A stretch of 37,809 nucleotides of DNA from Betaproteobacteria bacterium. GTDB taxonomy: Bacteria > Pseudomonadota > Gammaproteobacteria > Burkholderiales > Rhodocyclaceae. A model generated the notes under the pieces. It made no database searches and was not told the origin of the DNA. It saw only the letters and a list, made by a program, of their open reading frames with translations. The translations under genes and the position numbers were made by a program. The number at the start of each line of letters is the position of its first letter. Positions within the stretch are counted from its first letter, which is position 1. The stretch lies in assembly GCA_016234745.1 (NCBI GenBank), contig JACRAR010000053.1, positions 1 through 37,809 on the forward strand, read 5' to 3'. Below are positions 7,496-17,767 of this stretch, piece by piece.

Positions 7496-10258
7496 ATGCC
7501 AATAACAAGAAAGCATGCGCGCTTTGATAGGGAGACAAACAGCACGGCTGACCGGGAAAAAGCTAAAGAAAGAGCTGCTGAGTTAGCCAAGCGGTATATA
7601 TCAAAGCCTGTTGGTGGGACCAAGTCACACCAAGAACCCTCAGTAAAAGCTGAGCCCGTTCTGGCGGCACCCGCTATACCTGACCCTACCAATACCTGGA
7701 GTGGCTTAAGTACAGGTACGTCCGGGCTCCAATATTTCTCTCGCACCGGTGCCGATAAGCAGGTTGCTCTCCAACCATGGGCAGCAGCCCTATCGAACGC
7801 ATTACTTGAAGCAGCTGAAACAGGCGGAACAATTTTGTGCCTCATCTGGCCTCTCAGATTGTCTGCTATTGAGCTACTTCATGCGATAGCAAGCGCTGAG
7901 CGGAATTTTGCAAAGGACCTGCGGGGTCTTCGCACCCTGCTTTATCCTGGCACAACAACAAGCAGAAACCGTCTTGATACGCTCCTCGTGGATAGGGAAC
8001 GATACAGCCAGCTTTCCCGAGAAATTTGGGTGAATTCATCTAAAGGCGTGCAGTTATCTTGCAAGAGGGAGTCAAAGTCAGTCCTTGCCGTGCTGAATGC
8101 CTTAAACAATATCCACATACATCATCCTGAGGTAGCGAATTCCTCTTTGTCAGAACTGATACCCACGTTTATCTTTGACAACGACACAAGGCAGTGGGGT
8201 ACGGTTGTCGAAGCACCCCTGGAAAGAACTTTACGCAAAGTACCAGACCCATCTTATCGCCGCACACTAAGGTCTGACGTTAGAGATGAATGGGGAGTTC
8301 TTTCCAAGGCTCCTGGAGCCATGCTGGTGCTGCGTCCAGGGTCGCGCAAAGAGCATTGGGGTGCTGCGCTCAAAGACAGGGGGCTTCGCGGCGACTGCAA
8401 GCCTGATGTCTTCCTGCTTGATGCAACTACAACCGGTGACGCCCAGCGACAAAAAGCTGTAATCCGTATCCCCGAGTTCTTGAAATTTACGCACGAGCTG
8501 GGGCTCAACAAAATCGGTAGCGTCGTAATAACCGACGACCCCAAAACTTATTTCCTCACAGCAGCCAGGCTAAATTCCGCAGGTATTTCGGCGGATAGAC
8601 GGGTGTTTCCAGCAGAAGCTGAAGATGCTTTGTTTTCTGCTACACCTAAACCCGCGGATTGGGTTCCTGAGCTTAAAAGCAACCATCATTTCAATGTCGG
8701 AATTGTCGACAAAGATGCCTCGACGGTGGCCATGGCCTTTCATCGACTCGCTCAGGCAGCAGGGAGTGAAGATTCCCTAGGCCATAGAGAGATGTTGAAT
8801 GCTTGCTTGTACCTTTTACGGCTATCTGGAACTCCTGCAGGCTACATGGATTTGGATGCAGCGTTAACTCAATCCATCGAAGAGACTGGTAGTGTGGAAT
8901 ATGGGGCCCGTCAATCAAATTGGTCCTCGGTTGAAACTGCCATTAATGTGGCCCTTGCGGCCGGTGCGCTGAGCACTGAACGCAGCGATGTTGATACTGC
9001 TCTTGCACGAGCAAGAAAACTCGTTACTGACTGGACTAACGCTACTCCAATGGCTTTGCGGCTCTTGGAGGAAGTTAAACGACACACTCTCGAGTCATCG
9101 GGGCATATAACACTAGTTTTGCCCAGTAGCTGGTATGTGTCTCTCACACACCGTTTTCTCCGCCGACAGCTTTGTGAATATTGGGGCTCAGCGGAATTAC
9201 GCATCCGATTCCAAACACAAAGCGCACTGAAGCATGAGCTCAGCTCTACCCTAGAAAAACCTTCTCACTATGTTTTCGTTGGTTTGTCTCCGGACGTACT
9301 GCGGATGCTGATGTCCAGAGAGGATATCCCGCACGGAACAGTTGTTCTTGCAGCATACAAGCAAGCCGAAAGCACATTACAACTGCTAACCGGGATGAAA
9401 GCGATTGCTGAATTCAAGCCATACAGGGGACGCATGGGGCTTCTCATGCAGGAGTTGGAAAAACGACTAAAACAGGTTCAAAACCCGCCACATGTAGAGA
9501 GGTTGGGAGACTTCTCGTTGAATTTCTCTCTCGATGACCTAGTCCGTCCCGGAACCAGCTCTGAGCAACATTACACACGTTTTGACCTGGACGGTGGGGG
9601 GCATTCCTACTCCTCTGGGTCAGTGTATCGCTATGACGCTAATGATGACCCTGTATTCCAGCGTGTAACCGCTGAAAAAATTAACTCTGGCGATTTTATT
9701 TTTGAAATGTCAGAAGAATTGCGGACCCGGATGGAAGAAGTTCTGGGACTGAAATCAGACGGCACGGGCTCAGTAGTCCTACCTCAGAGGATGTTCTTAA
9801 AACTTTACCGACAGGATGTTGGGCGTCGGTGTGAAATGCTTTATGGACAGCTCAATCAACGCGAACTTTCGCGTCAGATTCAAGCAAGCATGAAGAAGTT
9901 GGACCCGGATGCCGAAAATTGCAGGGCTTCACGCATCCATTATTGGCTCGCTGTTTCTGAAGACGATACGACACCACATGCTCCTCGCGATGCGAAATAT
10001 TTCCGCCTGTTTTGCAGCGTACTTGGTATCGGAGAGCAAGAAGCAAACAACTATTGGAACTATGTAAGAAATGCTCGCAGCTTGAATCAGCACCTTGGCC
10101 GCACTCTTGCAGCACAGTACGCTGAAATACTCTTTCATCCTGAAAGCGCGATTACTTATCGCAAAATTCCGCTCGAAACCATCACTCGACTTCAGCAAGA
10201 CGCGATGAATTGTGTGTTCCGAGTTGAGAAAGTAACTCCCCCCGAGGCAAATAGCTAG
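7496..10258 (+). CDS. DrmE-like DISARM component
   Basis: This 920-residue protein has no Walker motif that I can find. The N-terminal half has a parallel alpha/beta pattern (GGTILCLIWPLRLSAIELL; KPDVFLLDATTTG; NKIGSVVITDD) resembling a degenerate helicase or Rossmann core. The C-terminal quarter (from about SGDFIFEMSEELRTRMEEVLGL through LNQHLGRTLAAQYAEILF) resembles the end of DrmE, the protein of unknown function in class 2 DISARM. It lies 41 bp after the methyltransferase and 10 bp before drmA, so the operon context supports a DISARM subunit. The assignment to DrmE is by pattern and position; a profile comparison would settle it. If wrong, it is an uncharacterised protein occupying the DrmD/DrmE slot. 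Confidence 0.6.
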   Translation: MPITRKHARFDRETNSTADREKAKERAAELAKRYISKPVGGTKSHQEPSVKAEPVLAAPAIPDPTNTWSGLSTGTSGLQYFSRTGADKQVALQPWAAALSNALLEAAETGGTILCLIWPLRLSAIELLHAIASAERNFAKDLRGLRTLLYPGTTTSRNRLDTLLVDRERYSQLSREIWVNSSKGVQLSCKRESKSVLAVLNALNNIHIHHPEVANSSLSELIPTFIFDNDTRQWGTVVEAPLERTLRKVPDPSYRRTLRSDVRDEWGVLSKAPGAMLVLRPGSRKEHWGAALKDRGLRGDCKPDVFLLDATTTGDAQRQKAVIRIPEFLKFTHELGLNKIGSVVITDDPKTYFLTAARLNSAGISADRRVFPAEAEDALFSATPKPADWVPELKSNHHFNVGIVDKDASTVAMAFHRLAQAAGSEDSLGHREMLNACLYLLRLSGTPAGYMDLDAALTQSIEETGSVEYGARQSNWSSVETAINVALAAGALSTERSDVDTALARARKLVTDWTNATPMALRLLEEVKRHTLESSGHITLVLPSSWYVSLTHRFLRRQLCEYWGSAELRIRFQTQSALKHELSSTLEKPSHYVFVGLSPDVLRMLMSREDIPHGTVVLAAYKQAESTLQLLTGMKAIAEFKPYRGRMGLLMQELEKRLKQVQNPPHVERLGDFSLNFSLDDLVRPGTSSEQHYTRFDLDGGGHSYSSGSVYRYDANDDPVFQRVTAEKINSGDFIFEMSEELRTRMEEVLGLKSDGTGSVVLPQRMFLKLYRQDVGRRCEMLYGQLNQRELSRQIQASMKKLDPDAENCRASRIHYWLAVSEDDTTPHAPRDAKYFRLFCSVLGIGEQEANNYWNYVRNARSLNQHLGRTLAAQYAEILFHPESAITYRKIPLETITRLQQDAMNCVFRVEKVTPPEANS

Positions 10259-10268
10259 GAATACTGCC

Positions 10269-13200
10269 ATGTCCTTATCAAGCAAGAACCCTAAGAACAT
10301 TCACGATGCCTGCAAAGAGGCTGTCGTGGACAGCCTGCTTAACAACCTATCCGCGAGATTAGCCGGCAGAGACGAGTTCTATAAGGTTATCTACGGGGGT
10401 AAGCCCAGTGTAGAGCTCATGACTGAGTTTATTGTTCCGGTGCCCCCTGATGAGCGCGGAGGAGATGAGGAAGCCAGCCCAATCCAAATTAGTGCGCATG
10501 GCCTCGATTTTCAAGTGGCGAGGTCACTTGGTTCTGCCACGCTAACGGTAAAACCTCGTGGCGCGCTTTATGTGCGCATTCTTCCAACCGCAGATGAAGT
10601 TAAGCCAGGAGGAATTCTTGAAACAAAATTTCCCCTCACAAGTGCAGCCCGCGGTGCCCTAAATCAACGCGTCGGAGCTGCTCTGACTGCTTTGCGTGCA
10701 GAACTAGGAATGACTAAGGGCTCTAAGAAGCACCCCGACTGGGGGGAGAGAAGCTTGGCAGCGCGTAAGTTGGTTCATGCGGAAATGGGAATCCCTTTCG
10801 ACATTACCCGTGACCGAACCCGGTTAGAGGATAGCCCAGAAGATGTGGCCGCAACAGCTGACTTGCCGGAGGAAGAAGTCACGGCGGAACAAGGTGAGAC
10901 CCCTCCAGAAATTGAAGCCGCGGCTGAAGGGCTCCCTGATGCACTTGCCGACCCCATTTCGCCTCCTGCCAAATGGCTAAGACTGGACCTCGAATTGCCT
11001 GGATTTAGCTTTACGCCCGATTCCGCGGGAAAGGATGCTGCGGCAGCGACCCAGAACCTCAATGCAGTGATTGCCGCACATTTGGATACGTGGGCCAAAA
11101 GCAAAGAAGAGCCCTATGGTGGCCAATTATGGGGTTACCGCCATGGGCGCCCTATAAGGCCGTCTGATGTCAAAAAGTGGGACCTTTATCTGGCGGCAGT
11201 GCGTGCCTCCGGCCTTAAGGTGGTTTTACCAAATATTGATTTACGCTGGGTTATACAAGTAACGCCAGACCCGCTTAACCCCGATAGGCTCTCCATCCAT
11301 TTAGCGTTAGAAAATTGGAGCACGCCGCCCACAGTGCAGAACCGCAAAGAGATTGAACCATCTCTGTTTCATGTCTCTATCAAAACGACCATGCCTGCTG
11401 CGGCACACCGCTACCTTCGTCTGGACCGTGTTAAACCCTCATACCGTTACAACCAATTTCTCAGATATCCCGCCCTAGGCTTCAATGGGGGTGTAGTGCT
11501 AACGGAAGCTGGTGATTCGCGTACGCTTACGACAACGTGGTCACCTCGATACATATTGCCCCGCATCAAGCCTATAGACCGTGGCGTGGAAAGGAACATT
11601 GCCAAACTTGCCCAAAAAGATGCACTACCTGGTTTGGAGCCATTAGTCACTGCTTACGAGGCATGGCTGATGCAAGCTGCCGCAACACCGGTGGACAAAG
11701 GGCTAGAGGGGCCGAAGGCCAAAGAGCAGGAAGCGCGGGAGCTGGAGAAACTTCAGCTTGACCTTGTGCATTGGCGCGAGGAACTCACTGCGATTCGTGT
11801 TGGCATGGAAATTCTCAAGAAGTCTCGAGTCCACTGGAGCGGCCCAGGGCCACAGACTTCTCCGCTAGGTGTTCCGTTTGAGGCGTGGATGTGCATGAAT
11901 GAAGCCATGGCCAAAATTGCGGCGCGCAAGGGCTATACCGAGTGGCACATGTTCCAACTTGCCTTTATTTTGGCATCCATCCCAGCATTCGCCACGCGCA
12001 TCAAGGAATTTCACTCTTTCTATACTTCGGAGGTGGCCAAGTACTCCAATGCAGTGACCCTGCTGTACTTTGCAACAGGTGGCGGCAAATCTGAAGCATT
12101 CTTGGGCTTGTTGGCGTTCGTTCTTTTCCTGGACCGCTTACGCGGCAAACATCACGGGGTTTCTGCGCTTATGCGATACCCTCTGCGCCTTCTGACTCTC
12201 CAGCAAGCACGCCGCACGTTCGCAGTCATGGGAGCGGCTGAAGCTATCCGTCATGAGCGCAAGCATCCTGGCGAACCATTCTCTCTAGGTTTCTGGGTAG
12301 GAAGTGCCAATACACCGAACTGGCATACTGACGAAGGTTATTCCAATGTGCCTTTCGACAACGAGGCACCACTAACCGATGAGCCAACATTGGAGCAGAA
12401 AGCTCCTTACAGCCTGTACAAGGAACGGTGGCTCAAGCTTGATGGCTGTCCCTTCTGCAATACAAAGGGCAAGCTTGCCTTGAGGCGACATCACGGCGTG
12501 GGTGGCAACACGCTGGGGCATTATTGCACCACGCCCAAAGAGCAGTGCTCATGGAACGCCCGGCATACGGAACCGAAACCACTACCCTTCTACGTTGTGG
12601 ATGAGGACATCTATGACCTTGCCCCCTCAGTGCTACTAGGAACAGTGGATAAGCTTTCTGCCATCGGCCAGTCAGCTGGAACTATCCGAAAATTCTTTGG
12701 CATGTTTGGTTTCGCGCCACTCATCGAAAACACTACTAACAGGCTTTATGTACCAGCGCAGCGCAAGGATTGGGATGGAGAGCCGGGAACACATTGCCGG
12801 TCGCTTTATCCGATTTTTGCCTCTGGTGAGAAGCGCTTCTTTGACCCGTTTCCCGCCCTCCTGATTCAGGACGAAGCTCACTTGCTTGATGAATCGTTAG
12901 GTACATTTTCAGGGCTTTTTGAATCTGCCTTGGAAGCTGCTCTTGACCATCTAGCTCCACTGCTTCCCGACTACCTGGCTTATGAGCCCGACTCGGCCGC
13001 ACGACGGAAAATAAAGGTGATTGCTGCCTCCGCAACCGTGAGCGAACCGCAGCGGCAAATGCACAATCTCTATCAACGACGTTTCACAGTCCAATTTCCG
13101 TATCCTGGGCCTGACTTATATCAATCCTTCTACGCGGCACCTCTGCAGCCTGACGACAGCTCGGCAGATGTCGAACGGAAAGCTATGCCAGAAAAGGACG

Positions 13201-14480
13201 TTGAGCTTCGAAGCCACTGGGCACGGGTATACGGGGCAATACTGACTAATGGTCATCGACACACCGTTGCAATGGCTGCTGTCCTTGGGCAGTACCACCT
13301 GCTAATTACTACTCTGTATGAGAGGTTGCGCGGTGGCGACCCTGTACAACAGGAAGCGGCACGGACCGAAATGATTCGGTGGGTAGGCCAAGGTCCTTTG
13401 AATGCACAACATATAAGGCTTCTGCAGGAGGCTGACTACGCAAGCTTGCTAACCCTCGTTGACCTTCATCGGATTTCGCTCACATACGTTACAAACAAAA
13501 AGGGCGGCGACCAAGTCATCGATACTGAGAAAACTCAGTTTAATCGTTTGCATCACGCGGCTGGATTTGAAAAGCAGGTACTGGCATCACAACTGATATC
13601 GGGAGCAGTGTCCGCGGCGGAAATTCAAGAAGTAGTTAGGCGAGCGGAGGCACGAGTGAAGCCGGGAGAAGTCTTCCCTGACCTCAATGACACACTGCGG
13701 TCCATTATTGCAACTTCCGCCATTTCTCACGGCGTGGATGTGGAGGAATTCAACGCCATGTTTTTTGCCGGTATGCCATCAGAAATTGCGGAATATATCC
13801 AGGCATCCTCACGGGTCGGTAGAACACACGTTGGTTTCTCCTTGCTTATACCTGTCCCACAGCGCTATCGGGACCGATTTATTTTGGAGATACATGACAT
13901 TTTCCATCGATTCCTTGAGCGCATGATTCTGCCAGCAGCTGTCGACCGTTGGGCAGAGAAGGCGCTAGTCAGAGTGATGCCAAGTTTCTTCCAGGAATAC
14001 GGTTGTGGCGTCCATGTACTGAAATCGTTATGTGCGGCAGATGACGACAAGAAGCAGAACGTCCCCTTAATGAATTACGCTGCCGATGCCCGCACTTTCC
14101 TCGAAAAGCCAGCAGCCCTTGCCCAGACAGAGCAGTTTATGGCACACGCATTGGGCCTTAATGTGATGCCGCTACCTGAAGGAGCCCCTTATTACAAGGC
14201 GCTTCTCAAGGGCCAGCTCAACTTATACCAACAGGACCTCGCGATTCCGCATCTAGTGGCCGGTACGCGTCTCACCCAGTTTTTTGAACTGCGCGATTCC
14301 AGCCTGAGAGCCATGACGTCCCTTCGGGATGTTGACCAACCGGGCTTATTAGTTGAGTCAAAACACGATGCTGAATTCAAGAAAGTGCCCGAGGACGTCA
14401 CTGCCCGGGTTATGAAATTCATCCGACGAGGCTCAGGGGCGGATATCGATGAAGCGGTCGAATCAAGCCCCAAAGAATAA
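10269..14480 (+). CDS. drmA: DrmA, DISARM SF2 helicase
   Basis: This 1403-residue superfamily 2 helicase of the DISARM core forms the DrmAB complex that loads on foreign DNA. Readable motifs are Walker A TGGGKSEA (Lys607), DEAH at 868-871, SAT (motif III, about 920), TSAISHGVDV (motif V) and QASSRVGRTH (motif VI, from 1178). Between Walker A and DEAH lies a cysteine-rich insertion (CPFCNTKG ... CTTPKEQC), probably a zinc finger. The N-terminal 550 residues are non-helicase and include an acidic linker near 190-225. The size fits other DrmA proteins (about 1200-1400). It is 12 bp upstream of drmB and looks intact. Confidence 0.9.
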   Translation: MSLSSKNPKNIHDACKEAVVDSLLNNLSARLAGRDEFYKVIYGGKPSVELMTEFIVPVPPDERGGDEEASPIQISAHGLDFQVARSLGSATLTVKPRGALYVRILPTADEVKPGGILETKFPLTSAARGALNQRVGAALTALRAELGMTKGSKKHPDWGERSLAARKLVHAEMGIPFDITRDRTRLEDSPEDVAATADLPEEEVTAEQGETPPEIEAAAEGLPDALADPISPPAKWLRLDLELPGFSFTPDSAGKDAAAATQNLNAVIAAHLDTWAKSKEEPYGGQLWGYRHGRPIRPSDVKKWDLYLAAVRASGLKVVLPNIDLRWVIQVTPDPLNPDRLSIHLALENWSTPPTVQNRKEIEPSLFHVSIKTTMPAAAHRYLRLDRVKPSYRYNQFLRYPALGFNGGVVLTEAGDSRTLTTTWSPRYILPRIKPIDRGVERNIAKLAQKDALPGLEPLVTAYEAWLMQAAATPVDKGLEGPKAKEQEARELEKLQLDLVHWREELTAIRVGMEILKKSRVHWSGPGPQTSPLGVPFEAWMCMNEAMAKIAARKGYTEWHMFQLAFILASIPAFATRIKEFHSFYTSEVAKYSNAVTLLYFATGGGKSEAFLGLLAFVLFLDRLRGKHHGVSALMRYPLRLLTLQQARRTFAVMGAAEAIRHERKHPGEPFSLGFWVGSANTPNWHTDEGYSNVPFDNEAPLTDEPTLEQKAPYSLYKERWLKLDGCPFCNTKGKLALRRHHGVGGNTLGHYCTTPKEQCSWNARHTEPKPLPFYVVDEDIYDLAPSVLLGTVDKLSAIGQSAGTIRKFFGMFGFAPLIENTTNRLYVPAQRKDWDGEPGTHCRSLYPIFASGEKRFFDPFPALLIQDEAHLLDESLGTFSGLFESALEAALDHLAPLLPDYLAYEPDSAARRKIKVIAASATVSEPQRQMHNLYQRRFTVQFPYPGPDLYQSFYAAPLQPDDSSADVERKAMPEKDVELRSHWARVYGAILTNGHRHTVAMAAVLGQYHLLITTLYERLRGGDPVQQEAARTEMIRWVGQGPLNAQHIRLLQEADYASLLTLVDLHRISLTYVTNKKGGDQVIDTEKTQFNRLHHAAGFEKQVLASQLISGAVSAAEIQEVVRRAEARVKPGEVFPDLNDTLRSIIATSAISHGVDVEEFNAMFFAGMPSEIAEYIQASSRVGRTHVGFSLLIPVPQRYRDRFILEIHDIFHRFLERMILPAAVDRWAEKALVRVMPSFFQEYGCGVHVLKSLCAADDDKKQNVPLMNYAADARTFLEKPAALAQTEQFMAHALGLNVMPLPEGAPYYKALLKGQLNLYQQDLAIPHLVAGTRLTQFFELRDSSLRAMTSLRDVDQPGLLVESKHDAEFKKVPEDVTARVMKFIRRGSGADIDEAVESSPKE

Positions 14481-14492
14481 GGAAAAAAAGAA

Positions 14493-16727
14493 ATGTCCAA
14501 AGCCAAAACTATGAGCCGTTCCCGCAACCAGCTGGCGACAGCATATGCGCCGGAATGCTTTTTTACGTTTGAAGGCGGTGTCGGGGCCTGCATCTCGCGT
14601 TCAACAGTAGGCGAACCTGCCGAATTAGCAGAACCGACAACCGAACAGATATTCGAGAGACTAAACGAGCTTGGACGTTCTTGGTTCGATGCGGCATTCA
14701 ATGCTCGAGCCGGCGACCCGGCGAAGCAACAGGTATTACCTGCTCAGTGTGTGGACAGGCGCCTTCTGGATGGTCCAGCATTGGCTTTCCAGACCCCGGG
14801 CCTCGACCGCGTTCTCTTGTGCCGTCCATCTCGCATGGAGTACACCCCAGCCCCGCTCACCTTCGTCTGCAGGCATTGTGGACTGTTTCGTTCCTACGAT
14901 ACCTTGGTAAAACTAGATGAAGACATCGACACCTTGAGCACAATTCCCTGCAAGTGTGGGAAGCCGGGTGCCACATGTGAATGGGAACAACTTGACGTAA
15001 TTTTTGTGCATTGGTCTGGTAAATGGTCTCCTGCTTTCCCCGGGCAATGGCAGTGGAGCGATACCGAAAAGAAAGAGGTAAAGAGAGTAAATACCTGCGG
15101 ATGTGGCAGTCAGGATTGGCGGCTAAATCGCAAGCAACCAGCCATCGGTGATTGGTTCTTCGAATGCGCCAAATGCGGGCAGCCTCTTTCCAAAAAGTGG
15201 CTACAAAATGACCCAGATACTCTGAAAATGCTGGGGCCGCTAAACCTAGGAGACTTGCTTTATACCCATGCGCGCATGCAAGCCACGCCGTACCGCGCGT
15301 CTAATGCGTACTACGTCCACAGTGACCTCTTTATCGATTTTAGGGACGGCGGGCATGATTTGCTGGCTCGACTAAGACCAAGCCGTATAGAGGACCTTAA
15401 GGACTTTATCGCATCCCGCTATGGCTTCGAAAGCATTCCCTTAACGGACGAAGATGTTGCAGCTGCTTGTGCGGGCCGCGAAGACTGCGAAGCTGACTAT
15501 GCCTCCTACAAGGCGGCAGTTGACAGCATCAAGGTTACTGAGGAAGTCATCCTACCGACACTAACGGGGGATAGTCTGTCGGCCGTCAAGAAGCTATTGG
15601 CCCAAGCATACGACAAGCGCCAATTTATCCGCGATGATTTGCGGAAGCGCTCAATCCTGATACCCAAGGTTAGTCTCCCGTCTGCCTTAGTCGAACGGAT
15701 ACAGCAACGGCAAGTCTTGTTCGCGCCAAAGTTCGACCCCTTCCGCTTAGCTGTCGAACATGCAACTTTGGAAGCAACGCGACTAGCGGTGGAAAAGAAG
15801 GCTGATGGTAAGAAACCCTACGTGTCTGTCACTCGACTGGACGACGATTTAGGGCCAGAACTCAAGGAAGATGCTGCGGCCATGGAACAGGAAGCTAAGG
15901 ACCTCTTGTCCAGACTTGGTATTTCTGACTTGGGGCTGATTCGTCGATTCGACCTATGTAAATTTAGCTTCGGTTATTCACGCATGGAGTCGACCCCTAT
16001 ATTGCGTGACAAACGCGGTTACGACATGCCCGTGAGGCTCAACCTCTTTCCTGCTGTGCGCCATAACGATACGATGAAGTCACCCATTTACGTTGTTCAG
16101 CAAGGGAATGAAGCTCTCTATGTAAAGCTTAAGCCAGAGGTTGTTCTAACATGGCTGAACAGCTTAGGATGCCTGGACATGTTTTCTATCTCAGGTAAAG
16201 AGAAATTTGGTGCGGGATTACTTCCTCGGGCGTTTCCGATGGGAACGTTCCTTGATAGCCTGCCAGAGAGTGCAACACCCCCGGTGTATCTCTATCTCTA
16301 TACCTTGCTGCATAGTTTCTCCCACCTGGTGATGAAGCACGTCTCGGAGTATTCTGGCCTCGACCTTGGCTCAATGGGCGAATACATTTTTCCGCCGGAC
16401 CTGGCTTTCGTGGTTTATCGAAATGGAACTACGATGGACTTGGGAAACATGTCCGCGATGTGGCGCAACGCCGGCATTTCGATGCTAAGTGCCATGCTGA
16501 CACCAAAGGCTACGCAATGTGGCACGGGGTCTCTCTGCACACACCGTGGAGGGGCATGCCCGGATTGTTTGATGGTGCCAGAGACGGCATGTATCGCTGG
16601 AAACAAGCTCCTCTCGCGAGCCGTCCTGCGTAGTGTAGGAGGCCGACCGCGATTTGATACACGGGAAATATCAATATCTGGCTACATCGATGTGGCGCAG
16701 GAGGCACTTTGTACTTCGGCGAGCTAA
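14493..16727 (+). CDS. drmB: DrmB, DUF1998 DISARM component
   Basis: This 744-residue partner of DrmA has the DUF1998 domain near its C-terminus (about 595-730: LLHSFSHLVMKHVSEYSG, then CGTGSLCTHRGGACPDCL). The N-terminal part has several CxxC or CxC pairs (Cys126/Cys129, Cys153/Cys155, then CGCGSQDW and CAKCGQ), expected to bind zinc. In DISARM, DrmA and DrmB form a heterodimer whose activity is gated by a loop in the DNA-entry site. A clear Shine-Dalgarno (AAGGA) precedes the ATG. Its last 19 bases overlap drmC. Confidence 0.9.
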   Translation: MSKAKTMSRSRNQLATAYAPECFFTFEGGVGACISRSTVGEPAELAEPTTEQIFERLNELGRSWFDAAFNARAGDPAKQQVLPAQCVDRRLLDGPALAFQTPGLDRVLLCRPSRMEYTPAPLTFVCRHCGLFRSYDTLVKLDEDIDTLSTIPCKCGKPGATCEWEQLDVIFVHWSGKWSPAFPGQWQWSDTEKKEVKRVNTCGCGSQDWRLNRKQPAIGDWFFECAKCGQPLSKKWLQNDPDTLKMLGPLNLGDLLYTHARMQATPYRASNAYYVHSDLFIDFRDGGHDLLARLRPSRIEDLKDFIASRYGFESIPLTDEDVAAACAGREDCEADYASYKAAVDSIKVTEEVILPTLTGDSLSAVKKLLAQAYDKRQFIRDDLRKRSILIPKVSLPSALVERIQQRQVLFAPKFDPFRLAVEHATLEATRLAVEKKADGKKPYVSVTRLDDDLGPELKEDAAAMEQEAKDLLSRLGISDLGLIRRFDLCKFSFGYSRMESTPILRDKRGYDMPVRLNLFPAVRHNDTMKSPIYVVQQGNEALYVKLKPEVVLTWLNSLGCLDMFSISGKEKFGAGLLPRAFPMGTFLDSLPESATPPVYLYLYTLLHSFSHLVMKHVSEYSGLDLGSMGEYIFPPDLAFVVYRNGTTMDLGNMSAMWRNAGISMLSAMLTPKATQCGTGSLCTHRGGACPDCLMVPETACIAGNKLLSRAVLRSVGGRPRFDTREISISGYIDVAQEALCTSAS

Positions 16728-17587
16728 GCGCGTTTGAAAAAAGCATAGTTGCAGCCTTGAGCAGCAATGCAGGGCTTGCGGCATCTCTATTCGCTGTATG
16801 GTCGGAACTCCCTGACGGTTCTGCTCAAACTGCTCGGTCCATTACAGCGCTCGCGCAGCTTGGTGTTACAGAGGAACGGGGTGCCGAGAAAGTATTAGCC
16901 AAAGCAGTGAATATTGGCCTTCTGGAGCAAAGTGAACTGGGGTATTCAGCGCGAAGTAAAGACCCTGCCTTGTTGCAAAGAATATCGTTTGCGTTACAAG
17001 CAATAGACTTCTATCGAGCCAAGGTGCACCAGGATGCGACAACGGCGCAAGTAGTTTTAACAAAGCCTCCGCGCCCAAGCGTACTTGAGGATGAGTTGGC
17101 TCAGCTTGGTTGGCGCACATCTGATATTGAGCCAACAGAGCACGCCTTTCATCGCATGGTTCAAGCTGCCAAACAGCGGGTCGTAGTGATGACGCCATTT
17201 TTCGATGTCATCGGAGCTGCGTGGCTAAAGGAATTGTTCAGTCAGGTCAGACCGGGGATTTCCCGGGTGCTAATTCTGCGGAGCCTGGAAGAGCCAACCC
17301 GGGCCGACTATCCTGTGGGCTTTGACACTATAGCCTTCTGGTTAAAAGAACAATCTATAGCTGTTTACAACTATTCCATCCCACGTCCAGTAAGCCCTGG
17401 CAGGGAAACTTTCCACGCCAAAGTAGTTTTGTGCGACACGAATGCAGCCTATGTCGGTTCTTCAAACCTTACAGGCGCTTCCCTTGAGCATTCGATGGAA
17501 ATGGGGATAACGGTCAGCGGCAAGGCCGCGGCAGACGTTGCGGTGGTGATGGAGGCGGTTCTTAGGGCGTCAAGCCAATTACCTTAG
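16709..17587 (+). CDS. drmC: DrmC, phospholipase D-like nuclease of DISARM
   Basis: This 292-residue protein has a single PLD catalytic motif, HAKVVLCD (His236, Lys238, Asp243), followed by GSSNLTGASLEHSMEMG, as in DrmC; such proteins dimerise to form one active site. The N-terminal region (about 1-110) is helical and resembles a winged-helix. It starts with TTG at 16709, preceded by a strong AGGAGG at 16699-16704 inside the drmB gene, and overlaps drmB by 19 bp, so the two are translationally coupled. It is the last gene of the operon; no strong terminator is seen before the transposon-end repeats except the hairpin at 17733-17767. Confidence 0.88.
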   Translation: MYFGELSAFEKSIVAALSSNAGLAASLFAVWSELPDGSAQTARSITALAQLGVTEERGAEKVLAKAVNIGLLEQSELGYSARSKDPALLQRISFALQAIDFYRAKVHQDATTAQVVLTKPPRPSVLEDELAQLGWRTSDIEPTEHAFHRMVQAAKQRVVVMTPFFDVIGAAWLKELFSQVRPGISRVLILRSLEEPTRADYPVGFDTIAFWLKEQSIAVYNYSIPRPVSPGRETFHAKVVLCDTNAAYVGSSNLTGASLEHSMEMGITVSGKAAADVAVVMEAVLRASSQLP

Positions 17588-17732
17588 GCTCGATACCTGT
17601 CAAGTCCAGCTGACTCAAGTCTTTCGCACAAAAGTCTAATGTGCTGCCGCGCTATTCGCGGATAAACATCCCACTAGAAGCAGCCTACCCATGAAAGATT
17701 CGTGGCGCATATAGTTTAGGTTTAAACACGCC

Positions 17733-17767
17733 AGTTGAAAACCCGCGCCAGGCGCGGACTTTCAACT
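17733..17767. repeat. Long hairpin at the inner edge of the transposon end
   Basis: AGTTGAAA / TTTCAACT enclose CCGCGCC-a-GGCGCGG, giving two nested perfect arms (8 and 7 bp) with a 2-nt mismatch between them. The right arm runs into the first terminal repeat, so the left arm is an inverted partial copy of the repeat unit. It could serve as the drmC terminator, as an inverted TnsB contact, or both. Confidence 0.5.
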
